Positions 12,861-23,169 of a stretch of 64,000 nucleotides of DNA are shown here, piece after piece. The DNA is from Gnetum montanum (taxonomy: Eukaryota; Streptophyta; Gnetopsida; Gnetales; Gnetaceae). Numbering within the stretch: position 1 is the first letter of the stretch; each line of letters begins with the position of its first letter. The DNA lies in the NCBI GenBank assembly GCA_015680685.1, contig MNCI01008651.1, forward strand, positions 161,301 through 225,300. Reading direction: 5' to 3'. The notes beneath the pieces are model-generated. The model was not told where the DNA came from, made no database searches, and saw nothing but the letters and a program-made list of their open reading frames with translations. The position numbers were made by a program, and so were the translations under genes.

Positions 12861-12938
12861 CTTATTTCTAAAAGATATATCGTCAAGGCTTCATTACAAT
12901 GATCTTAAATGATGTAACTACTCTAAATAACTAGCATC

Positions 12939-12958
12939 GTCCCCAGTAATGGTGCCAA
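12939..12958 (-). other. E1 primer-binding site (tRNA-Asp type)
   Basis: The minus strand reads TTGGCACCATTACTGGGGAC directly after the 5' LTR. It resembles the canonical Athila/Tat primer site TGGCGCCGTTGCCGGGGA, the complement of the plant tRNA-Asp 3' end, with a few substitutions. Confidence 0.8.
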
Positions 12959-13630
12959 TGATGAGTGGCACGGTACCCCTACACTCAACCATACGAATAT
13001 GAGCATTCACGCATGATCCGATTGAACTCCACAGACGGGCTAGTTGTGGTATCTAGATAGTTACTCATTGATTGCAATTTGCTGTCTTCCCACTTGGACT
13101 AGTATTTATGTTGTCACATATGGTTTAGTCCAAAGTGAGGTGTATGATGTGGTTCTAAACTAGTGCTACTCCTAGAGGCAAAGGAAAATAATTTTAATTG
13201 GACTAAGTAGGAGAGAGAGAGAGAATATAACTACAAGGAAATGGAAGGAGAGAATCTAGGCTAGCCTAAGTGTGATGAGTATCTATTCCTTAATCATCCA
13301 TACACATCTTGGACCTCATGTACCACTACCACTAGGATTACCAAGCGCATGTCCTAGGTATGCTATTGGGTTACCAAGTAGTCACACTTAAATGCTCGTG
13401 GTTAAGTCATACTCATTCAGCGATTAATAAAAGGGATAGGAAATGAGGGTGAGAGATATTAATTACAAAAGTAATAAATAATAATTAAATAACTAACACT
13501 AAGTGAATGCTGCAATGATGAAGTAATCTTGATCTTTATTGTCGATCATGTGTGTGTCCAAGTACATCACACTCAAATAAAGGTGTTGTACAATTACAAT
13601 CATCACACTATAGTTATTCGATATCATTAT
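12959..13630 (-). repeat. E1 5' LTR, left part (interrupted by E2)
   Basis: It starts TGATGAGTGGCACGG and aligns with 4874 onward until about 13612. A deletion relative to the other LTR follows, and the remainder (to ATTAT at 13630) is the E2 insertion point. The missing right part is 20630-20712 (TTTAGGTCATGATATC to GGTTCATCA). Confidence 0.85.
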
Positions 13631-14489
13631 TGATGGGACACGATATCACATGGGCCACGATATCATGTACGCGATATCACGTCCGCCGCGATATCACATC
13701 CCCCGCGATATCGTGTCTTCCCTGCGATATCGGGTATGTGATATCGCAGCGTGCCGCCAAATCTATAAATAAGAGGTAGCTCTCCCTTGTTTTTCCATCT
13801 AGATCTAGACCATAGCCAAACTCTTGCAGTTTTTCCATTCCAGTGTTAGAGCAATTTCCATGTGCCCACAGTAGGAGTCCCAAAGTGAACGGATCTTTAT
13901 TCAAGCAAATATTGTACTTGAGCACAAGTTTGTGCACAGAAATAAAGACAAACTTTTGGATAAACCTTGCAGTGCATGGACTAAGCTAAATAGGACTTTA
14001 ATTATTGTTATTTATTGTTCATCGTTTAAATGCTTTATTATTTAATTAAATCTCTCTCAACCATTCTCCCATAGTTAAGTGCATTCAGTACGACCACTTC
14101 GAGCACGTGCATTATGCTTGGTAATCCCAGCAACGAATAGCATTTGGTAATCCCAAAAGGTTGCATTGGTTCAGAATGTGAACGGTAAGTGGGAACGGAT
14201 ACTAATGCTAGGTTAATTAAGGCTTAGTTAGTTAAAGTTAGTTAATTAGTCTCTTCACTTTTTCCCTCCTAGCATAGGTGATAAAACATAAAAGATATAA
14301 AAATCACATACCTCAAACTACTTAACCATATAACCGTGACAAATACAAGTAAGTCTAGGAAGACAACGAACGATTAACCTTAAGTGTTCCATAAGGCGTG
14401 TAGGCACTTAGTCTGCAGAGTTCAACCAGATCACATGTGTAACACTCATATTCGTATGGTTGAGTGTAGGGATACCTTGCCACTCATCA
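13631..14489 (+). repeat. E2 5' LTR with seven-copy GATATC array
   Basis: It starts TGATGGGACACGATATC and ends GCCACTCATCA. U3 carries GATATC at 13642, 13659, 13673, 13690, 13707, 13726 and 13740 (spacings 14-19 bp), then TATAAATA at 13764-13771. A GAGCACAAG/TTTGTGCAC hairpin with AATAAAGA follows near 13930-13950. Repeated TTGGTAAYCCCA motifs lie downstream, near 14120-14155. Confidence 0.9.
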
Positions 14490-14635
14490 TTGGCACCGTT
14501 GCTGGGGACTAAGTTGTTTGTGCGCTAAGTAGAACATAGGAAATCATCCACATCATTGGGAAGCTTAAACGAACCCTTAGGGTTAATTAGAAGAAATTTT
14601 AAACAACGGTCAATAGCACACCGAGTAAGATAACA

Positions 14636-17117
14636 ATGTCTTCTTCTTCTCATAAAAGCACTTCACCACCTAGGGATCACACAAGAGACAGTCGGTGGTC
14701 TAACACACGTAACTCAGATCCGTCAGTTCCTCAAGAGTATCGAGTAGTGTATACTCATCACGATGAGTATATACCCAATTTTACCTTTATCCTCCATCAG
14801 GATGGACAACTGTGTGGTGACACTTGCAAGGTAACATAGTGTTACCCCCAGATCGAGCAGTCCCTAACATGCTCCTTTGTGCTCTTGCACAGATAGACAT
14901 GATGCAGCTATATGCTAAATACGTTGCAAAAGATTATGACATAAGGAACTACCATCCCACAGAGGTGCAACATCAATGGGACTTGTGGCAGGAGAGTCAC
15001 CACACATCGTTGAAGGACAAAGGCCCCCATAATGCTTCGCCCGTCATAAGAGAAATTAAGGGTGGTGAACCTATCTCAATAGGTTCTCCACAAAATGATG
15101 TTCCCCCTCCTAATGATAGTGAGGAGGTGGGTATCAAAACCTACGATCCACGATACACAACCCTTGTTCTGATCCCCATGAACACCAAGTGTTCACTAAG
15201 GGAACACAAGCACAAGATAAGAGTAAGCATTCTGATCGTCATCACAATCGGGGCCGTAGCCACCAAAGAGAAGGTAAGAAGCATCGTCATGGCGATGGTT
15301 CCCCTTCCTCTTCCCCTTCATCACATCATTCACCCTCTCCTTCCACATCAAAACGTAGTCACAAAGAGCACAATGGTGAGGATAAGGGTAAGCAAATGAG
15401 AGACCTCGATGAAAGAGTCGAGAGTGAGGATGAGGGCATTCTAAAGAGTCAAGGCATGAAAGAAGGGAAAGTAGGAAACCACGTAGGCATCATAGACATC
15501 ATGAGAGAGATGATCATGATGAACCCCTACTAGCAACCTGGAGTATGTTAGATATTACATAGGCCGTTAGAATACCTACAAGGCACTAGAAAGATAGCCG
15601 GATCAAGAGACTAGACATGAATAATATCCCACGATTTGAAGGGGGATAAAATGTTGATTTGCAGAATCACTTACAAGCATTCCATGATGCCTGCGCCTTG
15701 CAAAATATTGAAAATGAGTGGCAGAAGTTAAATTTTTTCTCTAGGACACTCATAAAAGAGGCAGAAAGTTGGTACCGATCCTTAGAGCCAGAAACCATTA
15801 AGAGGTGGAGTACAATGCTAGAATTTTTTAACGATAAATACCAAATGTACTCCAGAGTGTCCAACTTGCGTAAGCAGATCCAAGGATGCAAGTAGGGTAA
15901 TCATGAACCCTTGGATGCTGCCATGGGCCGATATTATGCATTACTACATCATTGCCCTGACCATGGTTATGCACAATGGGATCAACTACGCCACCTCGTA
16001 GATGGGTTAAGACACGAAACTAGGAGAACCCTTGGGACATATGCCCAAGGGAGATTATTTGAACTTAGATCCCATGAAGTTCATAGATTTTTGGAGCAAG
16101 TAGCTAAAGAAGAAGGGGAGCTACGAAAAAGAGAAAGCACGGAAGAGTATAACCGCGATCCTTCCCTCTGAAAGAAGGGAGTAAGATTCTATGAGGAAGA
16201 GGATGAGTCACCACTCNNNNNNNNNNNNNNNNNNNNNNNNNNNNNNNNNNNNNNNNNNNNNNNNNNNNNNNNNNNNNNNNNNNNNNNNNNNNNNNNNNNN
16301 NNNNAGTGACCATGATAAGAAAAAGCGGAGAGATTCAGGCCATGCACGTGACAAGGGTAAGGGAAAAATGACTATCGTCGATGAGGTTGTGGATTCGGAT
16401 ACAGACAATAACGGTGGATGTGAGATCTACCAATATGACCATCCTAAGGGATGTTACCCAATAATCTCACATCTGCAAGAGTCCAGGGTGTATGCACTCA
16501 ACCCAAGACTTAACAGACGGCAGGCACCCCAAAGGTTACCTTATCCCCAAGGTAACCCGAGGTAGTTCCACCAACCGTTAACATATTATCCAAGTGGAAC
16601 TCTGCCACAACCTATTGGGCAACACCAGTAGTGGCAACACCCATATTCATGGGGGATGCCACTGCTTAGGCAACAATACCCTTACCGGCAACCAGACCCA
16701 TATGGCTATTACGTGCAGCAGCCAATTTCTCCAAGTGACTCTATGGGTCACACAACCCCACAACGTCACTACCAAGTTCAGGAGTATTTTAGGACTCCTT
16801 CTCCTATGGAAGAAACACTACATGCATACCATCCTCCGAATCCATCCGCCACTCATACACTGATAGTTCCACTACCACTTGCTCCAACGATGCAAGGGGA
16901 ACTCCCCACTCAACCGCAGCGATGTAATGCTACGAGAGTTGTAAACCTTCAACCCGCTGCTGGTTCTAACAACTGCACGAAGAGAATACCTTTCTTTAGA
17001 ACCAAAAGCCCAAACAAGGTCTCACAACCACAAGCGGTTGAGTCTGTGCATGCTTCTCCAACAAATAAGGCTTCAAAGATCCCTTCAAATCAACAACAGG
17101 GATCAACACATATTGTT
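14636..17117 (+). pseudogene. E2 gag polyprotein, degraded (N-terminal extension, Ser/His/Arg linker, capsid, Pro/Gln/Tyr tail)
   Basis: It starts MSSSSHKSTSPPR, also seen in E4 and E5. Domain 1 (14636 to about 15180, one frame change) contains VVYTHHDEYIPNFTFILH and LYAKYVAKDYDIRNYHP. A low-complexity linker follows (15189-15420), rich in Ser, His, Arg and Lys. The capsid domain at about 15659-16170 is intact except for one stop at 15896; key motifs are LQAFHDACALQNIENEWQ, ESWYRSLEPE, FNDKYQMYSRVSNLRKQ and YYALLHHCP. Charged residues come next, then an 88-N gap at 16217-16304, then a P/Q/Y-rich tail (16.5-17.1 kb). No CCHC knuckle was found. Comparison with E4 suggests the gap hides about 140 bp. 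Confidence 0.8.
16217..16304. other. assembly gap (88 Ns) in E2 gag
   Basis: A run of Ns. The matching interval in E4 (39608-39748) is about 141 bp, so the N count is probably an estimate rather than the true gap size. Confidence 0.98.
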
Positions 17118-17640
17118 ATGTTAACACATATCATTACTGAATAAATAAAGGTGGGCCACCTTCCCAGGAAACTCTCTGACCCTGGACGTCCCTTAATCTA
17201 CCTTCAAGTCATTGGGAACAAATCACGTAAGGCTCTTCTTGACTGAGGTTCCAGAGTCAACTTAATCTCACGAGAAATGTATAAAGCCTGGAACCTACCT
17301 CCACTCAAGAAGAGAAATATTCAACTAGAGCTAGCTGACCAATCCATCACCATTCCCTTGGGATTGGTGGAGGACATCATTACCATAGTGTGCTGATTTC
17401 CTAGTGATAGAAATCAACAGTAACAAAGGGGACTTCCCAATTATAATGGGGAGGGCATGGCTCAGCACCATCAAAACGTGCTTAGGAATCCATGATCTTT
17501 CCTTGAAAATATCTAAGGAAAACATATATGGAAAGATCGAGAAGAAGAAAGTTCCATGCATCACATACAGTGACTTAGAGGGTGATGACATGGAGGAATG
17601 CTCAGCATCTCCTGCATGCAACTAGTGCGCCCAAGAAACT
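17118..17640 (+). pseudogene. E2 retropepsin-like protease remnant
   Basis: Translation gives GHLPRKLSDP, then ALLD followed by a stop where E3 and E4 have ALLDSSS, then VNLISREMYKAWNLP. A later segment GDFPIIMGRAWLSTIKTCLGI (17430-17490) is shared with E3 and E4. This is the layout of a plant Ty3 aspartic protease (DT/SG flap region, then the I-x-GRxWLS block). Stops and a frame change make it inactive. Confidence 0.65.
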
Positions 17641-18314
17641 CAAATACAAAGGTGCCTGTATGTAGCAACCACACAACAAGAGAACACCCAGTGGTTGATA
17701 GCTAATCAAGAGAGCAGCCCAACAACATGCATGGAACGAACTGGGGGAACAACTCATGCCCACAATGAAGGCATAAATACATTAGAGTATGAGCATTGCC
17801 GACTTCCACCCCTTAACTTGAAAACATCAATCGGGAGAAGTTGGACACTTCTAAAAAATTAAAATAGGCACTCATTATTTTGGATCTCTCCCTTCCAATT
17901 CAGTCATGGGGGAGATGGCCACTTATGATAATCATTTGAATCCCTTATTTCTTTTTAGTTTTTGTTTTACACATTTTTGTTTTGCACATTCTTGTTTTAC
18001 AAATTCCTTTAACTTTTCTTATTTTTGTTTTACAACATCGTTTATACTTTTTCAGTTCTTTTTGTGTGTGTGTGTGTGATATCCATCTTGTTAAGTTTGT
18101 CATTTAATAAATTCTCTTAAAGATGGTATGAACCATTTTTCTATTGGTTGCTAATGTTTGGTTTTTACCTTTAAGTTATGATGTTGATACTAAGGTATGG
18201 TTCTTTTGATATTACAGGCAATGAGTCCACTTCATCCATACATCCACAAATTTCTATAGTCTCTCTTGGCTTGGAACTATAGAGTTCCTTTTTCAATAAT
18301 AAGAACTATAACGA

Positions 18315-18422
18315 ATGAGTGACTGGGCATTTCTCAAACTAAAGAAGGACTCAAGGATTGGAAAGGGTGTGACTTCAAGGGAACTTGATGCATTTGTGTT
18401 GGCCATTCTCTTGTGTGATTGA
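18315..18422 (+). CDS. small ORF in E2 (35 aa), unknown
   Basis: ATG at 18315, stop at 18420-18422. The product begins MSDWAFLKLKKDSRIGKG and continues VTSRELDAFVLAILL. It is basic at the N-terminal half and hydrophobic at the end. It lies about 95 bp after an acceptor-like TATTACAG, so it could be reached by splicing from the leader. The matching part of E4 is lost at the artefactual join (41665-41919), so conservation cannot be tested in this window. It may be chance. Confidence 0.3.
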   Translation: MSDWAFLKLKKDSRIGKGVTSRELDAFVLAILLCD

Positions 18423-18617
18423 ATGTTTTCTTCTTGAGTTTTCTTACCACTTCGACGTTACCCAATTATCAGGAAGCTGAGTAAATAAAAATAATAAGTC
18501 TTTTCATGGTATGGTTCTCATGCAAAAACACAAAAAAAAAATAGAAACAGTGAGAATTCAAAGCACACCCCTGTTATGGAACTAAAATAACATGTTCCCT
18601 CTAACTAAGGCCCTTCT

Positions 18618-18798
18618 CGCTTCCCATTCTCTCCTCCTTCGTTTCGTCGGAATGGTGGTGGCTCTTTGAGGGATACATTCTTGTTACTTCAAGTGGATGG
18701 ATTGCCCAAATGCATTGATGCAAAGTCATTGGATGTGTTTTGTTTGAGGCTGAACTTGGAATGGGATCTACTAAGTCACATTAATCATTAACTACACA
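18618..18798 (+). pseudogene. conserved reading frame shared by E2 and E4
   Basis: The frame reads SRFPFSPPSFRRNGGGSL, then TFLLLQVDGLPKCIDAKSL, then VFCLRLNLEWDLLSH and stop. E4 (41921-42068) has the same frame with conservative changes (SFRWNGGDSL, LLQEDGLAECINAKSL, CLRLDLE, stop). There is no in-frame ATG, so it is more likely the tail of a larger lost ORF than a complete gene. No family was recognised. Confidence 0.4.
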
Positions 18799-19802
18799 AG
18801 GGGCTGTACATCACCTTGTTCTTGAGATTCCATTCCATTCTCTTCTTTCCATCATTCCTCCTCCATTGTTCACCTCATTGCCGGTTGTATTAGTAGTCCA
18901 TATTTTGGTTGATGCATTATTTTCTTTTTAGTAAATTCTTGTGGTTAAGACTTTAACTCTTATTCCAATGACATTCCTAGAGCCTACGGACTCTTTGAAT
19001 GTGGGTTTGCCAGGGCATTAAGGGCATGAGCCTACTTTGGGGAGGACCCACTGGCATTCTTATTTGGTGCATCCATTAATTTCTTTCCTTTAAACATTGC
19101 TGCAATCAACTCTATTTTGTTCATTTCCATCTTGACATCCATTTCATTGGTGTTACAGTTGACTCTTTTTCTCCACCTTTCTTGTTCTTTTTCTTTCTCC
19201 ATTCTATCGCTACCGGAGGTTTGCTCTTAGTCATGGGGGTCCTGACCCAATTTTTTTGATTTTTTCAATTTTCTCCTAGCCCCTACACCTTCGGTAGTCA
19301 CCACTATTATATCTCCAAATTTGTATAAGCCATACCACAACCTAGCCAATGGACCTTTTACTGAAGCAAGGTATCAACTGCATTGTGATTCATTTACCCG
19401 TGCTAATATAAAACTGTGTTGTGTGTGCAGATGATAATCATATAAAACTGGATTGGATCTAGAGGGAACATTTGGAATGGATTAGTGATGAAGTAGCTAT
19501 GCAAGGAACGAGATGGATTGTGCGCTTATGGATAGACAACAAAAGGTGCAATCTTGGTATTGGCAGCAGTAGACTTCTTCTCTCTTCTCTCTTCTCTCTC
19601 AGCTGCCAAATAAGGCATGATGTCAAATGTATAAGGTGTTCACTCTTGTTGTCATGAACACCAAGTTTTGTCATGTTTTGTAATGATGATCCGTTCACAT
19701 GTCATCCCATTCATCATTAGTTCCATTCAAGTCAATAATCCCATACCTTCCCAATATTTTGTAAGGAACTCGAAGACGAGTTTTTATTTAGTCATGGGGC
19801 TA

Positions 19803-20624
19803 TGATGGGACGCGATATCGCATGGGCCGTGATATCACATCCCCCGCGATATCGCATCCCCTGCGATATCGCGTACACGATATCGCAGCGCACCGTCAAA
19901 TCTATAAATAAGAGGCGACTCTCCCTTATTTCTCCATCTAGATCTAGACCGTAGCCAAACTCTTGTAGTTTTTCCATTCCAAAGTTAGAGTAATTTCCAT
20001 GTGCCCGTAGTAGGAGTCCCAAAGTGAACTAATCTTTATATGAGCAAATATTGTACCTGAGCACAAGTTTGTGTACAGAAATAAAGACAAACTTTTGGAT
20101 AAACCTTGCAGTGCATGGACTAAGCTAAATAGGACTTTAATTATTGTTATTTATTATTCATCCTTTAAATGCTTTATTAGTTAATTAAATCTCTCTCAAT
20201 CCTTCTCCCATAGTTAAGTGCATTCAGTATGACCACTTCGAGCACGTGCATTACGCTTGGTAATCCTAGCAAAGAATAACGTTTGGTAATCCCAGAAGGT
20301 TGCATTGGTTCAAGGTGTGAATGGTAAGTGGGAATGAATACTGATGCTAGGTTAATTAAGGCTTAGTTAGTTAAAGTTAGTTAATTAGTCTCTTCACCTT
20401 TTCCCTCCTAGCATAGGCAATAAAACATAAAAGATATAAAAATCACATACCTCAGACTACTTAACCATACAACCGTGACAAATACAAGTCTGGGAAGACA
20501 ACGAACGATTAGCCTCAAGTGTTCCATAAGGTGTGTAGGCACGTAGTCTGTGGAGTTCGATTGGATCACGCGTGTAACGCTCGTATTCGTATGGTTGAGT
20601 GTAGGGGTACCTTGTCACTCATTA
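19803..20624 (+). repeat. E2 3' LTR with five-copy GATATC array
   Basis: It starts TGATGGGACGCGATATC and ends CACTCATTA (a CA to TA change at the tip). U3 has five GATATC palindromes before TATAAATA, against seven in the 5' LTR. The rest aligns closely with 13631-14489. Confidence 0.9.
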
Positions 20625-20712
20625 GTTATTTAGGTCATGATATCATGTACCCAATATCGTGGATTCGATATTGCGGGTCCAATATCGGAGCCTAACAAAT
20701 CATGGTTCATCA

Positions 20713-22265
20713 CTATCCAAAAGATCAAAATATGTAGACATTTTAAAAACATTAATACCATAGAGACTTTGGCACTCAGACAAAGTAATATTGCAATTAT
20801 GCATGTGAAGAGATGAAAGGGAGGAAATACTAAGCTCACACCACATACTACAAAGGCAAAGACGTTTAATAGCCCAAGGTTCATTATTAATTGGAAGTCA
20901 CTAATGAGAAAGCTTATCAAGCATAGAGGTAGAGACAATAATATTATTGAAGTTCCAAAATTCACTAATAAAACTCCAAGCCTTTCAAATATGCTTTATG
21001 AAAATAGAAATTGATATAGTGATGCCTTTTAGAAAAAGGATCTAACTAAAAAATGATTATCTCTCTAGTAACCACTACCTCTAGGTTTACCCATTTGGGT
21101 GCACTTCTGAAAAAAGAAAGCTTCCAAGGCTCTCTACTAGATAAGCATTTAACTACCCACTTGGCACATAAAATAATACCTTGCTTATAACAATTTATCA
21201 ATCCTAATCCACTATCCTTTTTGTGAGAAGTGCAAATATTCTATGCAACATGATAAAATCCTTTCCTAGAATGGCTGCTACTCCAAAGAACATTTCTCAC
21301 AAGCTAATCAATATGACAATATGCAGAAATATTAGAAGTCTAACATGAAGAATAATATACATAAGTAGCTTGAATGATATGCTTACAAATAATAAACTTA
21401 CTAGCTATTAAAAGCTTCTTCTCCTTCCACTTAATAAGTTTTTGTTTAGTTTTCTTCACTGTAACATTTCATAAGTTTTTGAAGATCCACCAAAGAAAAA
21501 AGGAATGCCTAATAATTTAAAAACATTTAACTATTCTAAAAAATATCAAGGTTTGGACAAAGCCCATTCTTGAACCTCCTTATTGCAAAAGATAGAAGAT
21601 TTAAACCAATTAATTTAAGAGCCTAAAAGTATTTAATATTGATCAACATAATAAAAAAGATGATCTGCAATAGCTTTGTCATTTTTTCTCATAAAAAGGA
21701 ATCATTTGCAAAATGCATATTTAATAAAGTGGGAACATTATTTTCAATACGAATGCCTTGTAGCAAATTATGTTCTTGGTTCTTCTATATAGCATGACAT
21801 AAAAAATCTACACCAAGGATAAAGAGATAAGGAACAGGAGAGAAACCTTACCTAACTGAGCATTCAAGCTTGAAACTATTAGTAATGCCCACATTTTTAG
21901 CCACAAGTGCATTAGTGTCTGTAAAAAGAGTCTCCACCATCCCAATAAATTTTTCATTAAAACCATATTTGTGAAGACAAGTAATAATAAACTACCATTC
22001 AATTGTATCATATGCTTTAGCATAATCAAGCTTTAAAAAAGCAATGTCTTGATTGAAATCCTCAGCCCACTGCATACCCTCCTAAGTTACAACAACATTT
22101 TCCAAAATATATCTACCTTTAACAAAGCCAGTTTGCACTAGAGTAATTAACTTAGGAATAATTAGTTTCAATCTTCTAACAAGACATTTAGCCAAAATTT
22201 TATAAATAGAATTTAGAAGAGTAATAGGACACCAATTACCAATGTGAGAAGGCCACTATTCTTAG
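20713..22265 (-). mobile_element. LINE-1, reverse-transcriptase 3' half
   Basis: Minus-strand translation with stops and frame changes contains LINE RT motifs around 22060-21800. These include FLKLDYAKAYDTIEW (palm motif A), LHKYGFNEKFIGMVETLF, and LECSVRQG followed by SPVPYLFILGVDFL. These are typical of plant L1-clade elements. The piece is bounded on the left by E1 and on the right by a solo LTR inserted at CTTAG. Confidence 0.7.
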
Positions 22266-23169
22266 TCATGAGTGATGAGGTACCCCCTATTCCCAACCAT
22301 ACAAATTATAAGTGTTCATGCACAATCTGATTGAATTCCATGGACTTTATTATTTCCAGTGCACTAGTCCTTTAAGAAGTGAATCTAGCCTTATGGTTAA
22401 TTATTGTCTTTCCAATTACACTTGTGACATTTGTTGATATGGTTAAGTGTAACTGAGGCATCTGATTTTTATCATTTTGTGTTTTATGATTTGGTGCTCA
22501 AAATGTGGATAAAAGGAATTTAATTAACTAAACTAAATTAACTAATTAACTAGCATTTAACTAATCCTAACATAAGAATTTGATCCCGCTTTCTGTACAC
22601 GTCCTGAACTCATGTATCCACTGCTGGGCGACCAAGCACTACGCTACTAGGTGTACCAGGCAATAATGCTGTTGGGATTACCAAGTGAATACGTGTTACA
22701 CTCAAAACGGTCATACTTATGTGTGTAATCTATCTAGCTTAATTGCTTCATTAATGTAATAACTAGAAAATATTTAATAATTAATGGCAAATATTTAATA
22801 AATAATTAAAAACATTGAATGCATAAATGAAATAGCTAATCTATCCAAAGTGTTGCAAGGTTTATCAGAAAGCTTGTCTTTATTGCTACACACACTATCA
22901 TGCTCAGGTACAACAATGCTTAAATAAATATCCATACACTCAATGACTCCTATTGTGGGCACTCAAGGAAAAAATTCTAACTTTCAAATGGAAAAACTAT
23001 AAGAGCTTCACTACAACTACAATTTCTACTTGCCATAAATGCAGCTACAAGTGTATATTTATAGCCGAAAATCAAGAAAACCAACACTGTGTCGACGGGG
23101 CCTCATCGACGCATGGTAAGATGCATCAACTAGGCCTCATCAATGCAACCAACTAAATGTGACTCATCA
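22266..23169 (-). repeat. solo LTR A in LINE-1
   Basis: A 904-bp solo LTR with perfect target duplication CTTAG (22261-22265 and 23170-23174). It is the GATGAGGCC/TCGACG U3 type. In minus orientation U3 has repeated TTGATG and GTCGA motifs before TATAAATA (about 23054). The shared R/U5 half (GGTAATCC-like repeats, AATAAAGA, GGTTGAGTGTAGGGG-type end) is recognisable. Confidence 0.88.

Larger units (their letters stand above)
17641..19790 (+). other. E2 pol-less interval
   Basis: No RT, RNase H or integrase was found. The segment starts with the remnant of the frame that leads into RT in E3 (LEYEHCRLPPLNLKTS), then jumps to sequence shared with E4. It holds a GT-rich microsatellite (about 18063-18078), a possible splice acceptor (TTTTGATATTACAG, about 18207-18220), a 35-codon ORF (18315-18422), a conserved reading frame (18618-18798) and a conserved non-coding block (18980-19060). 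Confidence 0.6.
13631..20624 (+). mobile_element. E2: non-autonomous gag-protease Ty3/gypsy element nested in the E1 LTR
   Basis: A 6994-bp element bounded by LTRs 13631-14489 and 19803-20624. It is flanked by ATTAT (13626-13630) and GTTAT (20625-20629), a 5-bp target duplication with one change. The primer site is at 14491 (TGGCACCGTTGCTGGGGA, tRNA-Asp type) and the polypurine tract at 19791-19802. It encodes gag and a protease-like domain, then about 2 kb without pol. RT, RNase H and integrase are absent, so it would need proteins supplied by another element. Confidence 0.9.
4874..20712 (-). mobile_element. E1: Ty3/gypsy (Athila/Tat-like) element with gag and extra ORF, no pol; hosts E2
   Basis: A minus-strand LTR retrotransposon of about 8.8 kb once nested E2 is removed. 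LTRs are 4874-5748 (3' LTR) and 12959-13630 plus 20630-20712 (5' LTR, split by E2). Target duplications are CTATT (4869-4873) and CTATC (20713-20717). In element order it has: 5' LTR, tRNA-Asp-type primer site, gag (12.9-10.6 kb), a non-coding stretch (10.6-9.3 kb), a promoter-like segment (about 9.2 kb), a long extra ORF (8691 to about 5935), a polypurine tract, and 3' LTR. No protease active site, RT, RNase H or integrase could be found. The element is inactive: gag and extra ORF both contain stops and frame changes. Confidence 0.85.

Noticed and set aside
14100-14160. Regularly spaced repeats in LTRs as a CRISPR-like array
   Set aside because: Eukaryotic LTR context, two to three imperfect copies only, shared by all LTRs.
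18060-18080. GT dinucleotide run as a regulatory site
   Set aside because: Ordinary microsatellite, not conserved in E4.
21808-22029. 73-aa open frame that looks like a multi-pass membrane protein
   Set aside because: It is an out-of-frame reading of the LINE-1 RT palm region (KAYDTIEW frame).
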